This document shows, piece after piece, positions 51,440-61,401 of a stretch of DNA of 64,000 nucleotides. Below the pieces are notes generated by a model. That model had not been told where the DNA came from. It did no database searches and worked only from the letters and a program-made list of their open reading frames with translations. Position numbers and translations under genes: made by a program. Positions within the stretch are counted from its first letter, which is position 1, and every line of letters begins with the position of its first letter. Source of the stretch: CAVSQX01 sp963730225 (GTDB lineage Bacteria; Planctomycetota; Phycisphaerae; Tepidisphaerales; Tepidisphaeraceae); the NCBI GenBank assembly GCA_963730225.1, contig CAVSQX010000002.1, forward strand, positions 1,054,001 to 1,118,000, in the 5' to 3' direction.

Positions 51440-54400
51440 ATGGAAGTTGCATCAATGCATCTGTCGCGCCAGCTCCACAGATTCCGGTCCGATAATCGGA
51501 AAACATTTCGCGCCGAGGCTTTGGAACTGCGCTGTCTGCTTTCCAATGCCATGCCGACAACGCAGGATGCCACCGGTGTTTCGAGCGTCTTGCTTCAACT
51601 CGTGCCGACCGGGGAGCCCTCGACGTCGACCGCCGTTTCCGGGGGTGATTTTTCGGTTCCCAACGATCTGGTCTTCAACGGGAGCGGCGATGTGGGCGTC
51701 CAAATCACCGCGCAAAATGTCGGCGCCCTGACCAAACCGCTGGCCGCGCTCGGTTTTCAGGCCGACGGCGTCGATGCGGCCGATCATTTGCTCGATGGCT
51801 TTCTGCCGATCGGTTCCATCGATTCCGTCGGCGGCCTCTCCAGCATCGGCCTGATGGGCGTGTTGCCGGAATACCAACCGCAGGCTTCCGCCGGCGCGGT
51901 CGACAGCCAGGGCGACGCGGTTCTCGAAGCCGATCGCGCCTGCGCCGCGACCGGGGACAACGGAGCCGGAATTACCGTGGGCGTTCTGAGCGACAGCTAC
52001 AACGATCTGGGAACCGCTTCGGCGGACGTTGCCTCGGGTGATCTTCCCGGCAATGTCAATGTGCTCCAGGATTTGCCCAGCGGGGGCACCGATGAAGGGC
52101 GGGCCATGCTCCAGATCGTTCACGATCTGGCTCCGGGAGCCAATCTCGCCTTTGCCACGGCGGACATCAGCGAAGCGCAGTTTGCGGCGAACATCGTCCG
52201 TCTGGCCACGCCGATCAACCAGGGCGGCGCCGGAGCAAACATCATCGCCGACGATGTCAATTACTATGATGAACCATACTATCAGGATGGCATCGTTGCC
52301 CAGGCTATTGACAATGTTGTCACCAATTACAACGTCGCCTATTTTTCCGCCGCCGGGAATTACAGCGACCAGGCGTATGAGTCTACCAACGTCAACTTCA
52401 TAACGGACAGGATTCCCGGCATCTCACCGCATTCCGCTTCCTACTATAACTTCGATCCCACCGGCAGTCCGGATGACCGGCAGACCCTGACGCTGGAAAG
52501 CGGCCAGTCGGTGCTTCTGGGGTTGCAGTGGGATGATCCGTTCTATACTACCAATGGCGTTACCACCGATCTGAACTTTTTCGCTCTCAATGCTTCCAAC
52601 GGGCAGGTAATCGCGTCGTCGACGATGAACACGATTGCCAATCAAACTCCGTATCAATTCCTTAGCGTGCAATACAGCGGCTCGGGATCGGCGCAGATCG
52701 AGGTGGTCATCCAAAAAGTCAGCGGGCCGACGCCGGGCCGGCTGAAATATGTAAACTTTGGCTCCAACGAATACGGGGATGTAACTTTCGACGACTTTGC
52801 CACTGACAGCCCGACGATCAATCCACACGCCGGGGCCGCTGATGCGATGGCGGTGGCGGCTGCGTCGGCATCCGACCAGCGCAACCCAGAGCCGTTCACC
52901 GGCGTGGGTCCTACGACGATTCTCTTCGACGCGTCCGGTAACCGTCTGGCGTCGCCGGTCGTTCGAGCCAAGCCGGACATCACCGCCACCGATGGCGTGA
53001 GCACCACTTTTTTTGGCCGCGACATGGCCGGCTACGCCGAGCCGCAGTTTTTCGGCACCTCCGCCGCCACGCCGCACGCCGCCGCGATCGCAGCGCTGAT
53101 TCTGGAGGAACATCCGACGTGGACGCCGTTCCAGATTTACGCGGATCTTCAGTCCACGGCCGATCCGAACATCGGCGGTGTTCCTGGCAATCCCAACGTG
53201 GTGGGGGCGGGCCTGATCGACGCCTACCGGGCCATGGTGGGTGGGCTTGTTGCGTCGGCCACGCCAGTCAGCGACGACTTTACTGATTCGGCCCTCGCAC
53301 AGGATTGGCAAGTTTACACCAGCGGGTCCGGCCGCGCCGATCTCTACTCTCCCACGCCCGGCTCCAACGAATTGGTGTTGGACTCCAACGTCAACGACGA
53401 CATCGCAGGTTCGGTCCTGGCCGTTGGGGAATTGAGCGAGGCGATTCTCCATCTCGATCTCACCGCCACGACGGGCGTCATGTTGCAATTCGACGAACAA
53501 CCCTTTGCAAACAGCTTCCAGACCAATCAACCTATGCCCGCCAGCTTTGTTGGGCATGGTAATTATGATGGCGTCGCCCTGAGCGTCGATGGCGTCAATT
53601 GGTATCTCATAACGCCGCTGAGCGGCGCGAACACCGAAAGTGCCGTCACTGCGTATTCCTTTGACATCAGCGCAATTGCCGCGGCCGACGGACTCGCTCT
53701 CACAGCCGACACACAAATCAAATTCCAACACTACGATCCCGACAGCCTGAGCGCTCCCAACGGCGGGTTTGCCTTCAGCAACGTTCAGGTTACGGCGGCC
53801 ACCGCGCCGTTGACGCTCGACGGCCCGGCGTTTTATCTCCAACTCGATGCGGATCAGGCTCACCTGGACATCTGGAACAGCGACAGCAACGCGGGCGCGG
53901 CCAACCAATCGGTATTGCTGTCGACGATTTCGGTGCTCAGCGTTACATCCACCGCACCGGGCAGCAGCCTCACCATCGATTTTAGTGCCGGTGATCCGCT
54001 GATTCCGTCGGGTCTGAGCTACAATCCCGGCGGCTCGGGAATCAACACGCTGACTATGGTCGGCGACAGCGGCAACGACAATGTCACCGTCGGCGCATCG
54101 AGTGCGACGTTCGGCGCCATTCCCATCAATTTTAGCAATGTGGGTCTGGTCAGCTTTTCCGGTGGAACCGGCGCCAGCACGCTGACGCAAACCGCCAACC
54201 CCGGTGGGTCGGGAAGCGTTGGGTTCACGAATATGACGTTGGCCGATGCGCTGAACGTCAACGGGGGAAATTTCACCTTTCCGCCGGCGGTTGCACCCGG
54301 GATAAATGCGCTGTCGCTTGGTTCGCTGTCCATTGCCGCGGGCGCTTCGGCCACCATCGCCGACGCAGCTGCGCAGGCGGGCCAGACGGTGCTGATTCTC

Positions 54401-55011
54401 AATTCACTTTCAATCGCCGGCGCCCCGGCGCATGGTTGGGCCAGTTCGATCTAGGCGATAACGATCTCATACTTCACAACGGCAGCCTGGCCACGATCAA
54501 CAGCCTGCTGCAAAGCGGCTACAACGCCCAAAACGGATATTGGAATGGGGAGGGAATTGTTTCCTCCGCCGCCGCGGCCGATCCGGAAGGAATCACGGCG
54601 TTGGGCGCAATTCAGAACCTCAACGGTAGCGGTGAGGCGATGTACTCCGCGTTCGACGGCCGAAGCGTCGTCAGCAGCGACGTCCTGGTGAAGTACACCT
54701 ACTACGGCGATGCCAACCTGGATGGCATTGTCAACGGCGACGACTATTCGCTCATCGACTACGGCTACATCGCCGGCTTGTCCGGGTGGGCTAATGGCGA
54801 CTTCACTTATCAGCCCGCGGTCAACGGTTCCGATTACACGCTGATCGATTTGGCGCAGGAATTCCAGCCCGCGACGATATCGGCGCCGACTGCCAGGCCC
54901 GCCGAGCCAGCCGTACCGTATGCGCCTTCCATGACCGCTCTGGCCTGGAATAACCAAAGCCTCGCCGAAGAATTGTTCGACGCGCCATCGGACGGCACGG
55001 GGTTGGGATAA
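51440..55011 (+). CDS. Subtilisin/sedolisin-like secreted protease with dockerin (frameshifted near end)
   Basis: About 1190 residues after removing one frameshift. The N-terminus FRAEALELRCLLS is the LExRxLLS planctomycete surface motif. The protease domain has Asp in VGVLSDSYND (about 184), Glu in GTDEGRAMLQ (about 218) and Ser in GTSAATPHAAAIAAL (about 540). Glu replaces the usual subtilase His, as in the S53-like subgroup. A beta-sandwich stretch and a dockerin-like end follow, YYGDANLDGIVNGDDYSLID. The frame slips near 54431-54440 and is restored by adding one base. Probably an exported surface or cellulosome-like protease. Confidence 0.8.
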
Positions 55012-55012
55012 T

Positions 55013-56728
55013 TCATTCGATCCGCGCGACGATCATCGTCACATCATCGCTTCGTTTGGCCAGTCCGATGAAATTTCGCAGTTCCCACAAGATGCTCTCC
55101 GCCACGGCGTCGGCCGATTCGCCGCCCTTGGCGAAGGTTTCCATCAGGCGCGGCCGGCCGAACGTCTGTTGCTTGAAATTCATCGCGTCGGTGAGCCCAT
55201 CGGTGTAGATCAGCAGGATGTCGCCGCTGAGAAGATCGATCGCCGATTGGCGATACGGTTCATCGGGGTCCACGCCCAGGACCATGTTATCGCCCTTGAG
55301 TTCGGAAATCTTTCCGTTGCGCAGGAGCAAGGCGGGCGGATGTCCGGCGTTGCAGAAGGTGAAGCGTTTGTTTCGAGCATCCAGCACGCCGTAAAAAAGG
55401 GTGACGAATTCGCTGGCCGTCGTGTCGCGGCAGACCATCAGGTTGGTCCGGTGGACGACTTCATAAAGGTAATAAACGCTGTCGATTTGAGCGCGGAGGG
55501 CCGCTCGCACCGACGCCATGATGAGGCTGGCGGGGACGCCCTTGCCGGCCACGTCGGCGACGGCCAGGCCGATGTTGTCGTCGGGCAACGGAATGAAATC
55601 GTAAAAGTCGCCACCGAGTTCGTAGCAGGGGAGATAAATCGCCGCCAAATCCACGCCGTTCACTTTCGGCGGGGTCTGCGGAATCATGCGCTGCTGCACC
55701 TCGGCGGCCATCTGCACCTGCTTTTCCAGTGCCTGGGCTTCCAGCGTCTCGGCGACAAGCCGGGCATTTTCGATCGCCGCCGCCGCCTGCGCCGCCACGG
55801 CCTTGAGCAGATCGATCTTCAGCGGGGAAAACGCCTGTTCCTGATCGGTGTAAACCCGCAGCACGCCGACGGCTCGGCCCTTGTAGCGCATTCCGACCGA
55901 AAGCATCGACACGATTCCCTCGCGCGCCGATTCCTGCGGATAGGCCACGCGCGGATCGGTGGCCATGTTGCTCACGTATTCAAATCCCTGCGGCGAGAGC
56001 GCGACTTTGTCGATCTCCGCCTGGCTGAGGCGAATGGGGCCTTTGTTCAGGTATTCCTTGCTCAGGTTGTAAACGGCTTTGATGACCAGCTCATCGTGTT
56101 CGCGGTCGATGAGGCGGATGCTCGACGCCTTGGTGCCCATCAATTCGGCGACGACCTGAACGGTTCGCTGGAGCACGCTTTGCAGATCACGTGCGTCGGC
56201 CAGCATCATGGTGACGCCGTAAACCGCCGTCAGCTCGTTGATGCGCTGGCGGAGCTGAAATTCCTGGTAGCACAACCGGGCGATCGCATTGGCCAGCAGA
56301 TAGAGAAACTGGATGGCCGCCGGGCGCGCGTTGCGCGTTTTGGCCAGTTGTGCCGCCAGCGACTTGATCTGCTTGGCGTCGATGCCGTATTTCGCCGCCA
56401 GCGCCGCTGATTTGGCCTCATCGAGCGTCGGTGACGGGTTGGCGGTCATGCGGATGGTCCCCAGCCGCTGATTGTTCACCATGATCGGAGCGACGAATTC
56501 CGCTCCTTCCTTCTGCGGCGCCGGTCGCTGATCTTCGATCGCGGCCAGCACCTGCTGGCGATTGAGAAATTGCGGAGTCGGATGCGGCTGGGTGAGCACT
56601 TTTCCCGCGGCGTCGGTGATGGTCGCCTGTACGTTGGCGATGGCGGCAAAGTTGTCCTGAATTTCCTGGAGCGTGGGCAGGTCCATGAAATCGGTCAATT
56701 GGAGATTTTCCGTCGCAGAATCGGCCAT
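55013..56728 (-). CDS. PocR-GAF-SpoIIE phosphatase (PP2C family)
   Basis: A 571-residue protein. Residues about 12-150 look like a PocR sensory domain (LQEIQDNFAAIANVQATITD). A GAF domain follows at about 170-360 (DLQSVLQRTVQVVAELMGTK). The C-terminal third is a SpoIIE-type PP2C (GGDFYDFIPLPDDNIGLAVA; ADVAGKGVPASLIMA; YTDGLTDAMN; DDVTMIVARIE). Such proteins dephosphorylate anti-anti-sigma factors. No STAS or anti-sigma gene is present next to it. ATG 56728 is chosen; longer frames run into the divergent gene. The stop is one base from the convergent subtilase stop. Confidence 0.9.
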   Translation of the reverse strand: MADSATENLQLTDFMDLPTLQEIQDNFAAIANVQATITDAAGKVLTQPHPTPQFLNRQQVLAAIEDQRPAPQKEGAEFVAPIMVNNQRLGTIRMTANPSPTLDEAKSAALAAKYGIDAKQIKSLAAQLAKTRNARPAAIQFLYLLANAIARLCYQEFQLRQRINELTAVYGVTMMLADARDLQSVLQRTVQVVAELMGTKASSIRLIDREHDELVIKAVYNLSKEYLNKGPIRLSQAEIDKVALSPQGFEYVSNMATDPRVAYPQESAREGIVSMLSVGMRYKGRAVGVLRVYTDQEQAFSPLKIDLLKAVAAQAAAAIENARLVAETLEAQALEKQVQMAAEVQQRMIPQTPPKVNGVDLAAIYLPCYELGGDFYDFIPLPDDNIGLAVADVAGKGVPASLIMASVRAALRAQIDSVYYLYEVVHRTNLMVCRDTTASEFVTLFYGVLDARNKRFTFCNAGHPPALLLRNGKISELKGDNMVLGVDPDEPYRQSAIDLLSGDILLIYTDGLTDAMNFKQQTFGRPRLMETFAKGGESADAVAESILWELRNFIGLAKRSDDVTMIVARIE

Positions 56729-56842
56729 TGTTCTTTCCGCGCCGATTGTAGGGGCTGCTACCGGGCGATCAACGCGGTCCACATCCTCTTTGCTCGATTG
56801 GCGCGATGCGACTAGGATTCCCTGTTGATTTTTGGAGTTTGT

Positions 56843-58210
56843 ATGAACCGAGAAAAATTCGCCTGGACCGTTAGCGTGATTCTGCTGGCATTGCTCGCCT
56901 TCCAAATTCCCGGAACGCTGGCCGATCGCGACGACGATTATTCCTTCGTCCGCACCTTGATCGATATTCATCGACGAGTCGTCGACAACTACGTGGACGA
57001 CGTGGACCAGTCGAAGCTACGCGAAGGAGCCATCGACGGAATGCTGGCGCAGCTCGATCCGTTCAGTGTTTTTGTTCCGCCCGCGCACAAGGAGGAATTC
57101 GACCGCATGCTCGAAGGCACCTTCCGCGGGGTCGGCATCCAACTGGATTACAAGGACGACGGCCAGGTCGAAGTGGTCAGCCCCATCGACGGCAGCCCCG
57201 CTTTCAAAGCGGGCATCGAAGCCGGCGACATGATTCTCAAAGTCAACGGTGACAGTGTCGAGAATCTGAAAATTCCCGATCTCATCAGCCGAATCGGCGG
57301 CCCCGTGGGCACGTCGGTGACGCTCACGGTTCGCCACGCCACCGGCGATCAGCAGACGCTCAGCATGACACGGCAGGAAATCAAGGTTCCCACCGTTAAG
57401 GGGTACGCTCGCAAGCTGGACAATACGTGGGACTATTACATCTGCGACGACCCGAAGATCGCCTACATCCGTCTGATCCAATTCACCGACGACAGCTACG
57501 ACGATTTGCGGGCCGCACTGGAACCGCTGATTACCGACGGAATGAAGGGATTGATTCTCGATCTTCGATTCAATCCAGGCGGGCGGCTGGATCAGGCTGA
57601 AAAGATCATCAACATGCTGCTGCCGGCGGGCCGAACGATCGTCACCACGCGCGGCCGGGCTCGGCCGGAACATCGCGAGATTTCCGACGGCAAAGACACG
57701 TTGCCGAATTTCCCGATGATCGTTCTGGTCAACGAGCACTCCGCCAGCGCCAGCGAGATTGTCTCCGGCAGCCTGATGGACAATCGCCGGGCCGTCGTCG
57801 TCGGCCAGCGAACGTATGGCAAAGGATCGGTTCAGGAATTGATTCCGCTGGATGAAAAGGAAGGCGAGCTGAAGTTGACCGTCGCCTACTATTATCTGCC
57901 CAGCGGCCGGCTGGTGCATCGTCGCAAGGACGCCACCGATTGGGGCGTGCTGCCGCAGATTTACGTGCCGATGGACGCCGATACCGAGGAGAAGATCGCC
58001 AAGGAGCGATACGAGCAGGAGCTTTTCCATCGGCCCGTCGCCAAGAGCGTCACCCGGCCCGCCACCGAGCCGACCACGCAACCGACGGTTCAGCCGATGG
58101 ACGACATCCAGTTGCAGGCCGCCATCAACACGATGCTCGGAGTGATCGTTTTTGAATCCCATCCACCGGTGGCGGCGACGACCGAGCCGATCACCGAACT
58201 GGGTCACTGA
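56843..58210 (+). CDS. ctpA: C-terminal processing protease CtpA (S41 family)
   Basis: A 455-residue exported protease. Signal anchor FAWTVSVILLALLAFQIPG, a PDZ domain at about 85-170 (GVGIQLDYKDDGQVEVVSPI), and the S41 core with catalytic Ser in NEHSASASEIVSGSL (about 302) and Lys in YGKGSVQELIP (about 327). It trims periplasmic proteins at their C-termini. ATG 56843 follows GGAG. The last 60 residues (RPATEPTTQPTVQP) are a Pro/Thr linker. It is followed by tsaD with three bases between. Confidence 0.95.
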   Translation: MNREKFAWTVSVILLALLAFQIPGTLADRDDDYSFVRTLIDIHRRVVDNYVDDVDQSKLREGAIDGMLAQLDPFSVFVPPAHKEEFDRMLEGTFRGVGIQLDYKDDGQVEVVSPIDGSPAFKAGIEAGDMILKVNGDSVENLKIPDLISRIGGPVGTSVTLTVRHATGDQQTLSMTRQEIKVPTVKGYARKLDNTWDYYICDDPKIAYIRLIQFTDDSYDDLRAALEPLITDGMKGLILDLRFNPGGRLDQAEKIINMLLPAGRTIVTTRGRARPEHREISDGKDTLPNFPMIVLVNEHSASASEIVSGSLMDNRRAVVVGQRTYGKGSVQELIPLDEKEGELKLTVAYYYLPSGRLVHRRKDATDWGVLPQIYVPMDADTEEKIAKERYEQELFHRPVAKSVTRPATEPTTQPTVQPMDDIQLQAAINTMLGVIVFESHPPVAATTEPITELGH

Positions 58211-58213
58211 GCG

Positions 58214-59242
58214 ATGGCCACGATTCTGGGAATCGAATCGACCTGCGATGAAACCGCCGCCGCCGTGGTGATCGACGGACGATCGGTGGCGTCCAGCGTC
58301 GTGGCTTCACAGGTGGAATTGCATCAGAAGTACCGCGGCGTGGTTCCCGAGATCGCCAGCCGCGCCCATATCGAGAACATTTTGCCGGTGCTGCACGATG
58401 CGTTGGAAAAATCCGCATGCACCTTGGAAAACCTCGACGCGATCGCCGTTGCCCATCGGCCTGGTCTTATCGGTTCGCTGCTGATCGGAGTCACGGCCGC
58501 CAAAACGCTCGCCTGGCGGCTCGGCAAGCCGCTGATCGCCGTCGATCATGTGCATGCTCATCTCTACAGCGTCATGCTGGGCGGCAACACCGTCTCGTTT
58601 CCCGCGGTCGGCCTGGTTGTCTCCGGCGGACACACGGCACTGTATCATCTGGACTCCTGGTTGAACGTGCGGCTGCTGGGCTCGACGATCGATGACGCAG
58701 TGGGGGAAGCGTACGACAAAGTTGCCGCGATTTTGAATCTCGGCTATCCCGGCGGGCCGATTCTCGATCGGCTCGCCGCCGATGGAAATCCCGCGGCGGT
58801 GGCGTTTCCGCGCACGCTTTTGGGCCGCGATTCGCTCGATTTTTCTTTCAGCGGTCTGAAAACCGCGGTGCTGTATCGTGTCCGCGGCGTGCCGAGCCGC
58901 CGGGAGCCAAGTCCGATCAAGCCGCCGCCGACCGAATCGGAGATTCGAGATATCGCCGCCGGATTTCAAGCGGCTTGCGTGGAGATTCTGGTCGAAAAAA
59001 TCCGCCGGGCGGTGCGGCAGTCGGCCGCTCTGTGCGTCATCGTCGGCGGGGGGGTCTCCGCCAATCGTGGGCTGCGGGCTGCGTTGGCTGGATTCTCGGT
59101 TCCGGTTTTTTTCCCGCCGCCGGAATATTGCACCGACAATGCCGCGATGATCGCCGGGCTGGGCGAATTGTATTTCCGCGAGGGAAAATTCGCGCCGCTG
59201 AATCTGGACGCCGTGACGTACAGTCAATTTCAGCCGGCGTGA
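58214..59242 (+). CDS. tsaD: tRNA N6-adenosine threonylcarbamoyltransferase TsaD
   Basis: A 342-residue ASKHA-fold protein of normal size. ILGIESTCDETAAAVV opens the family pattern. Metal-binding histidines are in SRAHIENI and VDHVHAHLYS, with Asp in CTDNAAMIA. LVVSGGHTALYHL is the nucleotide loop. It transfers the threonylcarbamoyl group to A37 of ANN-decoding tRNAs with TsaB and TsaE. The gene is probably co-transcribed with ctpA and nnrD. Confidence 0.97.
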   Translation: MATILGIESTCDETAAAVVIDGRSVASSVVASQVELHQKYRGVVPEIASRAHIENILPVLHDALEKSACTLENLDAIAVAHRPGLIGSLLIGVTAAKTLAWRLGKPLIAVDHVHAHLYSVMLGGNTVSFPAVGLVVSGGHTALYHLDSWLNVRLLGSTIDDAVGEAYDKVAAILNLGYPGGPILDRLAADGNPAAVAFPRTLLGRDSLDFSFSGLKTAVLYRVRGVPSRREPSPIKPPPTESEIRDIAAGFQAACVEILVEKIRRAVRQSAALCVIVGGGVSANRGLRAALAGFSVPVFFPPPEYCTDNAAMIAGLGELYFREGKFAPLNLDAVTYSQFQPA

Positions 59243-59258
59243 AAGACGGAGTTCTGCG

Positions 59259-60140
59259 ATGCGACGCACCACTTCATGCCCGCCACTGCCGCCGCGACCG
59301 AGGGACGGGCACAAGGGCATGTTCGGCCGGGTGCTGATCGTCGGCGGCAGCGAAGGAATGATCGGGGCGCCGACAATGGCCGGCCGAGCCGCGCTGAAGC
59401 TCGGCGCCGGCTTGGTGCAGGTTGCGGTTCCGCGATCGATTCTGACCGCGGCGCTGACGATCACGCCGGAGCTGATCGGTTTGCCGCTGGGTTCTGCGGC
59501 GTCGATGAAGGAATTGCTCGATTCCGGCGGGAAATCGGATGCGATCGTGATCGGCCCGGGCATGGGACAAAGCCCCGCCGCCTGGGCGCGATTGCAGCGA
59601 TTGCTTCGGCTGGAAAAACCCATGGTGCTTGACGCCGACGCGCTGAATTTATTGTCACGGCAAAAGCGCTGGCCGAGTTTTTGCAGGGCGCACGCCGTTC
59701 TCACGCCGCATCCGGGAGAGATGCAGCGGTTGCGGGCGCTGTTGCCGGATCGAAAACAAAGTGCGAAGGACTCGATTCCCACGGACGACGCTGGTCGAAT
59801 CGCCCTGGCGGTTTTGGCTGCCCGCACGTTCGGCCAGACGATCGCGCTCAAGGGTGGCCGAACGGTGGTCACGGACGCTCAGCGAGTATTCGTCAATCAC
59901 ACCGGCGACAGTTCGCTGTCCAAGGCCGGCACGGGCGATGTGCTGAGCGGCATGATCGCGGCGCTGCTGGCACAGAAAATGTCGCCGTTCGACGCCGCTG
60001 GCGCCGCCGTGCATTTGCATGGACGCGCCGGTGAAATTGCCGGCGAAAAGCTGGGGATGCGATGCGTTCTGGCGCACGATGTGATCGACGCGCTTCCACA
60101 GGCGATCGGCGAGTACGAGCAGCGATACGGTGAGGGGTAG
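59259..60140 (+). CDS. nnrD: ADP-dependent NAD(P)H-hydrate dehydratase
   Basis: A 293-residue ribokinase-like protein. Key motifs are GRVLIVGGSEGMIGAPTMAG, VIGPGMGQ, LTPHPGEMQRL and HTGDSSLSKAGTGDVLSG, with the catalytic-type Asp of GTGD. It repairs damaged NAD(P)H hydrates using ADP. The NnrE epimerase domain that is often fused to it is absent here, so epimerase must be elsewhere. Start ATG 59259 is chosen; the true start may be MFGRVLIVGG at 59319. Confidence 0.92.
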   Translation: MRRTTSCPPLPPRPRDGHKGMFGRVLIVGGSEGMIGAPTMAGRAALKLGAGLVQVAVPRSILTAALTITPELIGLPLGSAASMKELLDSGGKSDAIVIGPGMGQSPAAWARLQRLLRLEKPMVLDADALNLLSRQKRWPSFCRAHAVLTPHPGEMQRLRALLPDRKQSAKDSIPTDDAGRIALAVLAARTFGQTIALKGGRTVVTDAQRVFVNHTGDSSLSKAGTGDVLSGMIAALLAQKMSPFDAAGAAVHLHGRAGEIAGEKLGMRCVLAHDVIDALPQAIGEYEQRYGEG

Positions 60141-60152
60141 CTGGAAGTATAT

Positions 60153-60266
60153 GTGACAAGGTGACAAGGTGACAAGGTGACAAGGTGACACGGTGGCAAG
60201 GTGACAAGATGAATTCTAATGGTCACCCTGTCACCCCTTCACCGTGCCACCTTGTCACCTTGTCAT
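60153..60266. repeat. GTGACAAGGT tandem array forming a giant hairpin
   Basis: Six imperfect copies of GTGACAAGGT in 60153-60209 face an inverse arm (GTCACCTTGTCA type) in 60221-60266. The stretch lies between two convergent genes (nnrD and yqgE), so it may terminate transcription from both directions. Confidence 0.7.
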
Positions 60267-60274
60267 TTCCCTGG

Positions 60275-60832
60275 TCAGTTCACCGACGGATCGTCGGGAA
60301 TTCGTTTCGGATCGATCCATGGATTCAGCTTCGCTTCGGTGTTGAGCCTTGACCAAAGCTGTTCGGGCGAGCCGAACACGCGCTCCGGTGTCGCGCCAGC
60401 CAGCAGCCAGGAGCCGGTTTTCAGTTCCTCCTCCAATTGCCCCGGTCCCCACCCTGCGTATCCGACGAAGAATTTCATCTCCGCTCCCGGACTCTCCAGC
60501 AGTTGCTCGACGCGATCCCTGGCGGTGGTGAAGTAGAGGCCCGGAATGACTTCATTTTCCGCCGCGGCCGGATCGGTATGCAGGACCATCAGCATCGCTT
60601 CACACGGGCCGCCCTGGTGAAGCGGACCATCGACTTCGCACCCCGAACCCAAAACCTGCTCGCAGGCCTGTTGAATCGTCACCTCCAAAGGTCGATTCAA
60701 AATCAGGCCCAGCGCCCCTTCATCGTTGTGCTGAACCATGAGCACGACCGTCTTGACAAAGTTGGGGTCGGCCAATTGGGGGGAGGCGATCAAAAAACTG
60801 CCCTTGAGTGATTGCATGGCGAAGTTGACCAT
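60275..60832 (-). CDS. YqgE/AlgH family protein (UPF0301)
   Basis: A 185-residue protein with LKGSFLIASPQLADPNFVKT and GLILNRPLEVTIQQACEQV at the N-terminus, then GGPCEAMLMVLH, FVGYAGWGPGQLEEELKTGS and WLLAGATPERVF, the standard UPF0301 blocks. The family is widely conserved; its role is unclear, though AlgH has been linked to alginate regulation. ATG 60832 or the family-like start MQSLKG at 60817 are both possible. Divergent from the lipoprotein at 60985. Confidence 0.93.
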   Translation of the reverse strand: MVNFAMQSLKGSFLIASPQLADPNFVKTVVLMVQHNDEGALGLILNRPLEVTIQQACEQVLGSGCEVDGPLHQGGPCEAMLMVLHTDPAAAENEVIPGLYFTTARDRVEQLLESPGAEMKFFVGYAGWGPGQLEEELKTGSWLLAGATPERVFGSPEQLWSRLNTEAKLNPWIDPKRIPDDPSVN

Positions 60833-60984
60833 ATCCGCCGGGCCAAAAGCTGTCTATTTGGATTTCGGCGGGCTTGCGTCTGTCTTGAATGCCCCCGACA
60901 CTTGCCAGACCGCACCCTGATGCGGTTTACTAGTGCGGTTCAAGGCCCAGAGGGTGATCTTCGGGCCGTTGCCAGGAGTGTCCA

Positions 60985-61401
60985 ATGTCGCAATGCCGTT
61001 CGATGCCGCTGATGCTTTTGTCGGGATTCTTCGCCGCCCTGATGATCGGATGCGAGCCCGCGCCCGCTCCCGCTCCCCAGCAGCAGGCAGAGCCGCAGAG
61101 CATTTCCACGGTTCAGCAGGAATACCAGGTCAATGATCGCGGGGCCCGAGCCGGTTCGGTCATTCGCGTTCGCGCCGACAGCAATCTGGCCGCCGTTCTG
61201 CTGGTTCCAGCGGCGGGAACGGCCACGGAAGAAATCGTCCGCGATGATCCGTTCACGTTCATTGATTCCTCTCGCCAACCGCTGGCCAACGGCAAGGTGG
61301 TGAGTGTGGAAGGGAATCTGCTGGTGGTCAGCTACACGCCGGTGAACGGCGGACGGGCGCCGCAGGAGGGGGATTACGCGGTGCATCTTTCGGTGCGGTG
61401 A
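60985..61401 (+). CDS. Small lipoprotein
   Basis: A 138-residue protein with signal GFFAALMIGC, lipobox Cys about residue 23, then a Pro/Ala/Gln linker and a beta-rich domain (RARAGSVIRV; NLAAVLLVPAAG; GKVVSVEGNLLVVSYTPVNG). The spacing of strands suggests a small beta-barrel. AGGAG precedes ATG 60985. It overlaps maf by GTGA. No family recognised; it appears to be a surface-exposed or periplasmic binding protein by its signal alone. Confidence 0.65.
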   Translation: MSQCRSMPLMLLSGFFAALMIGCEPAPAPAPQQQAEPQSISTVQQEYQVNDRGARAGSVIRVRADSNLAAVLLVPAAGTATEEIVRDDPFTFIDSSRQPLANGKVVSVEGNLLVVSYTPVNGGRAPQEGDYAVHLSVR

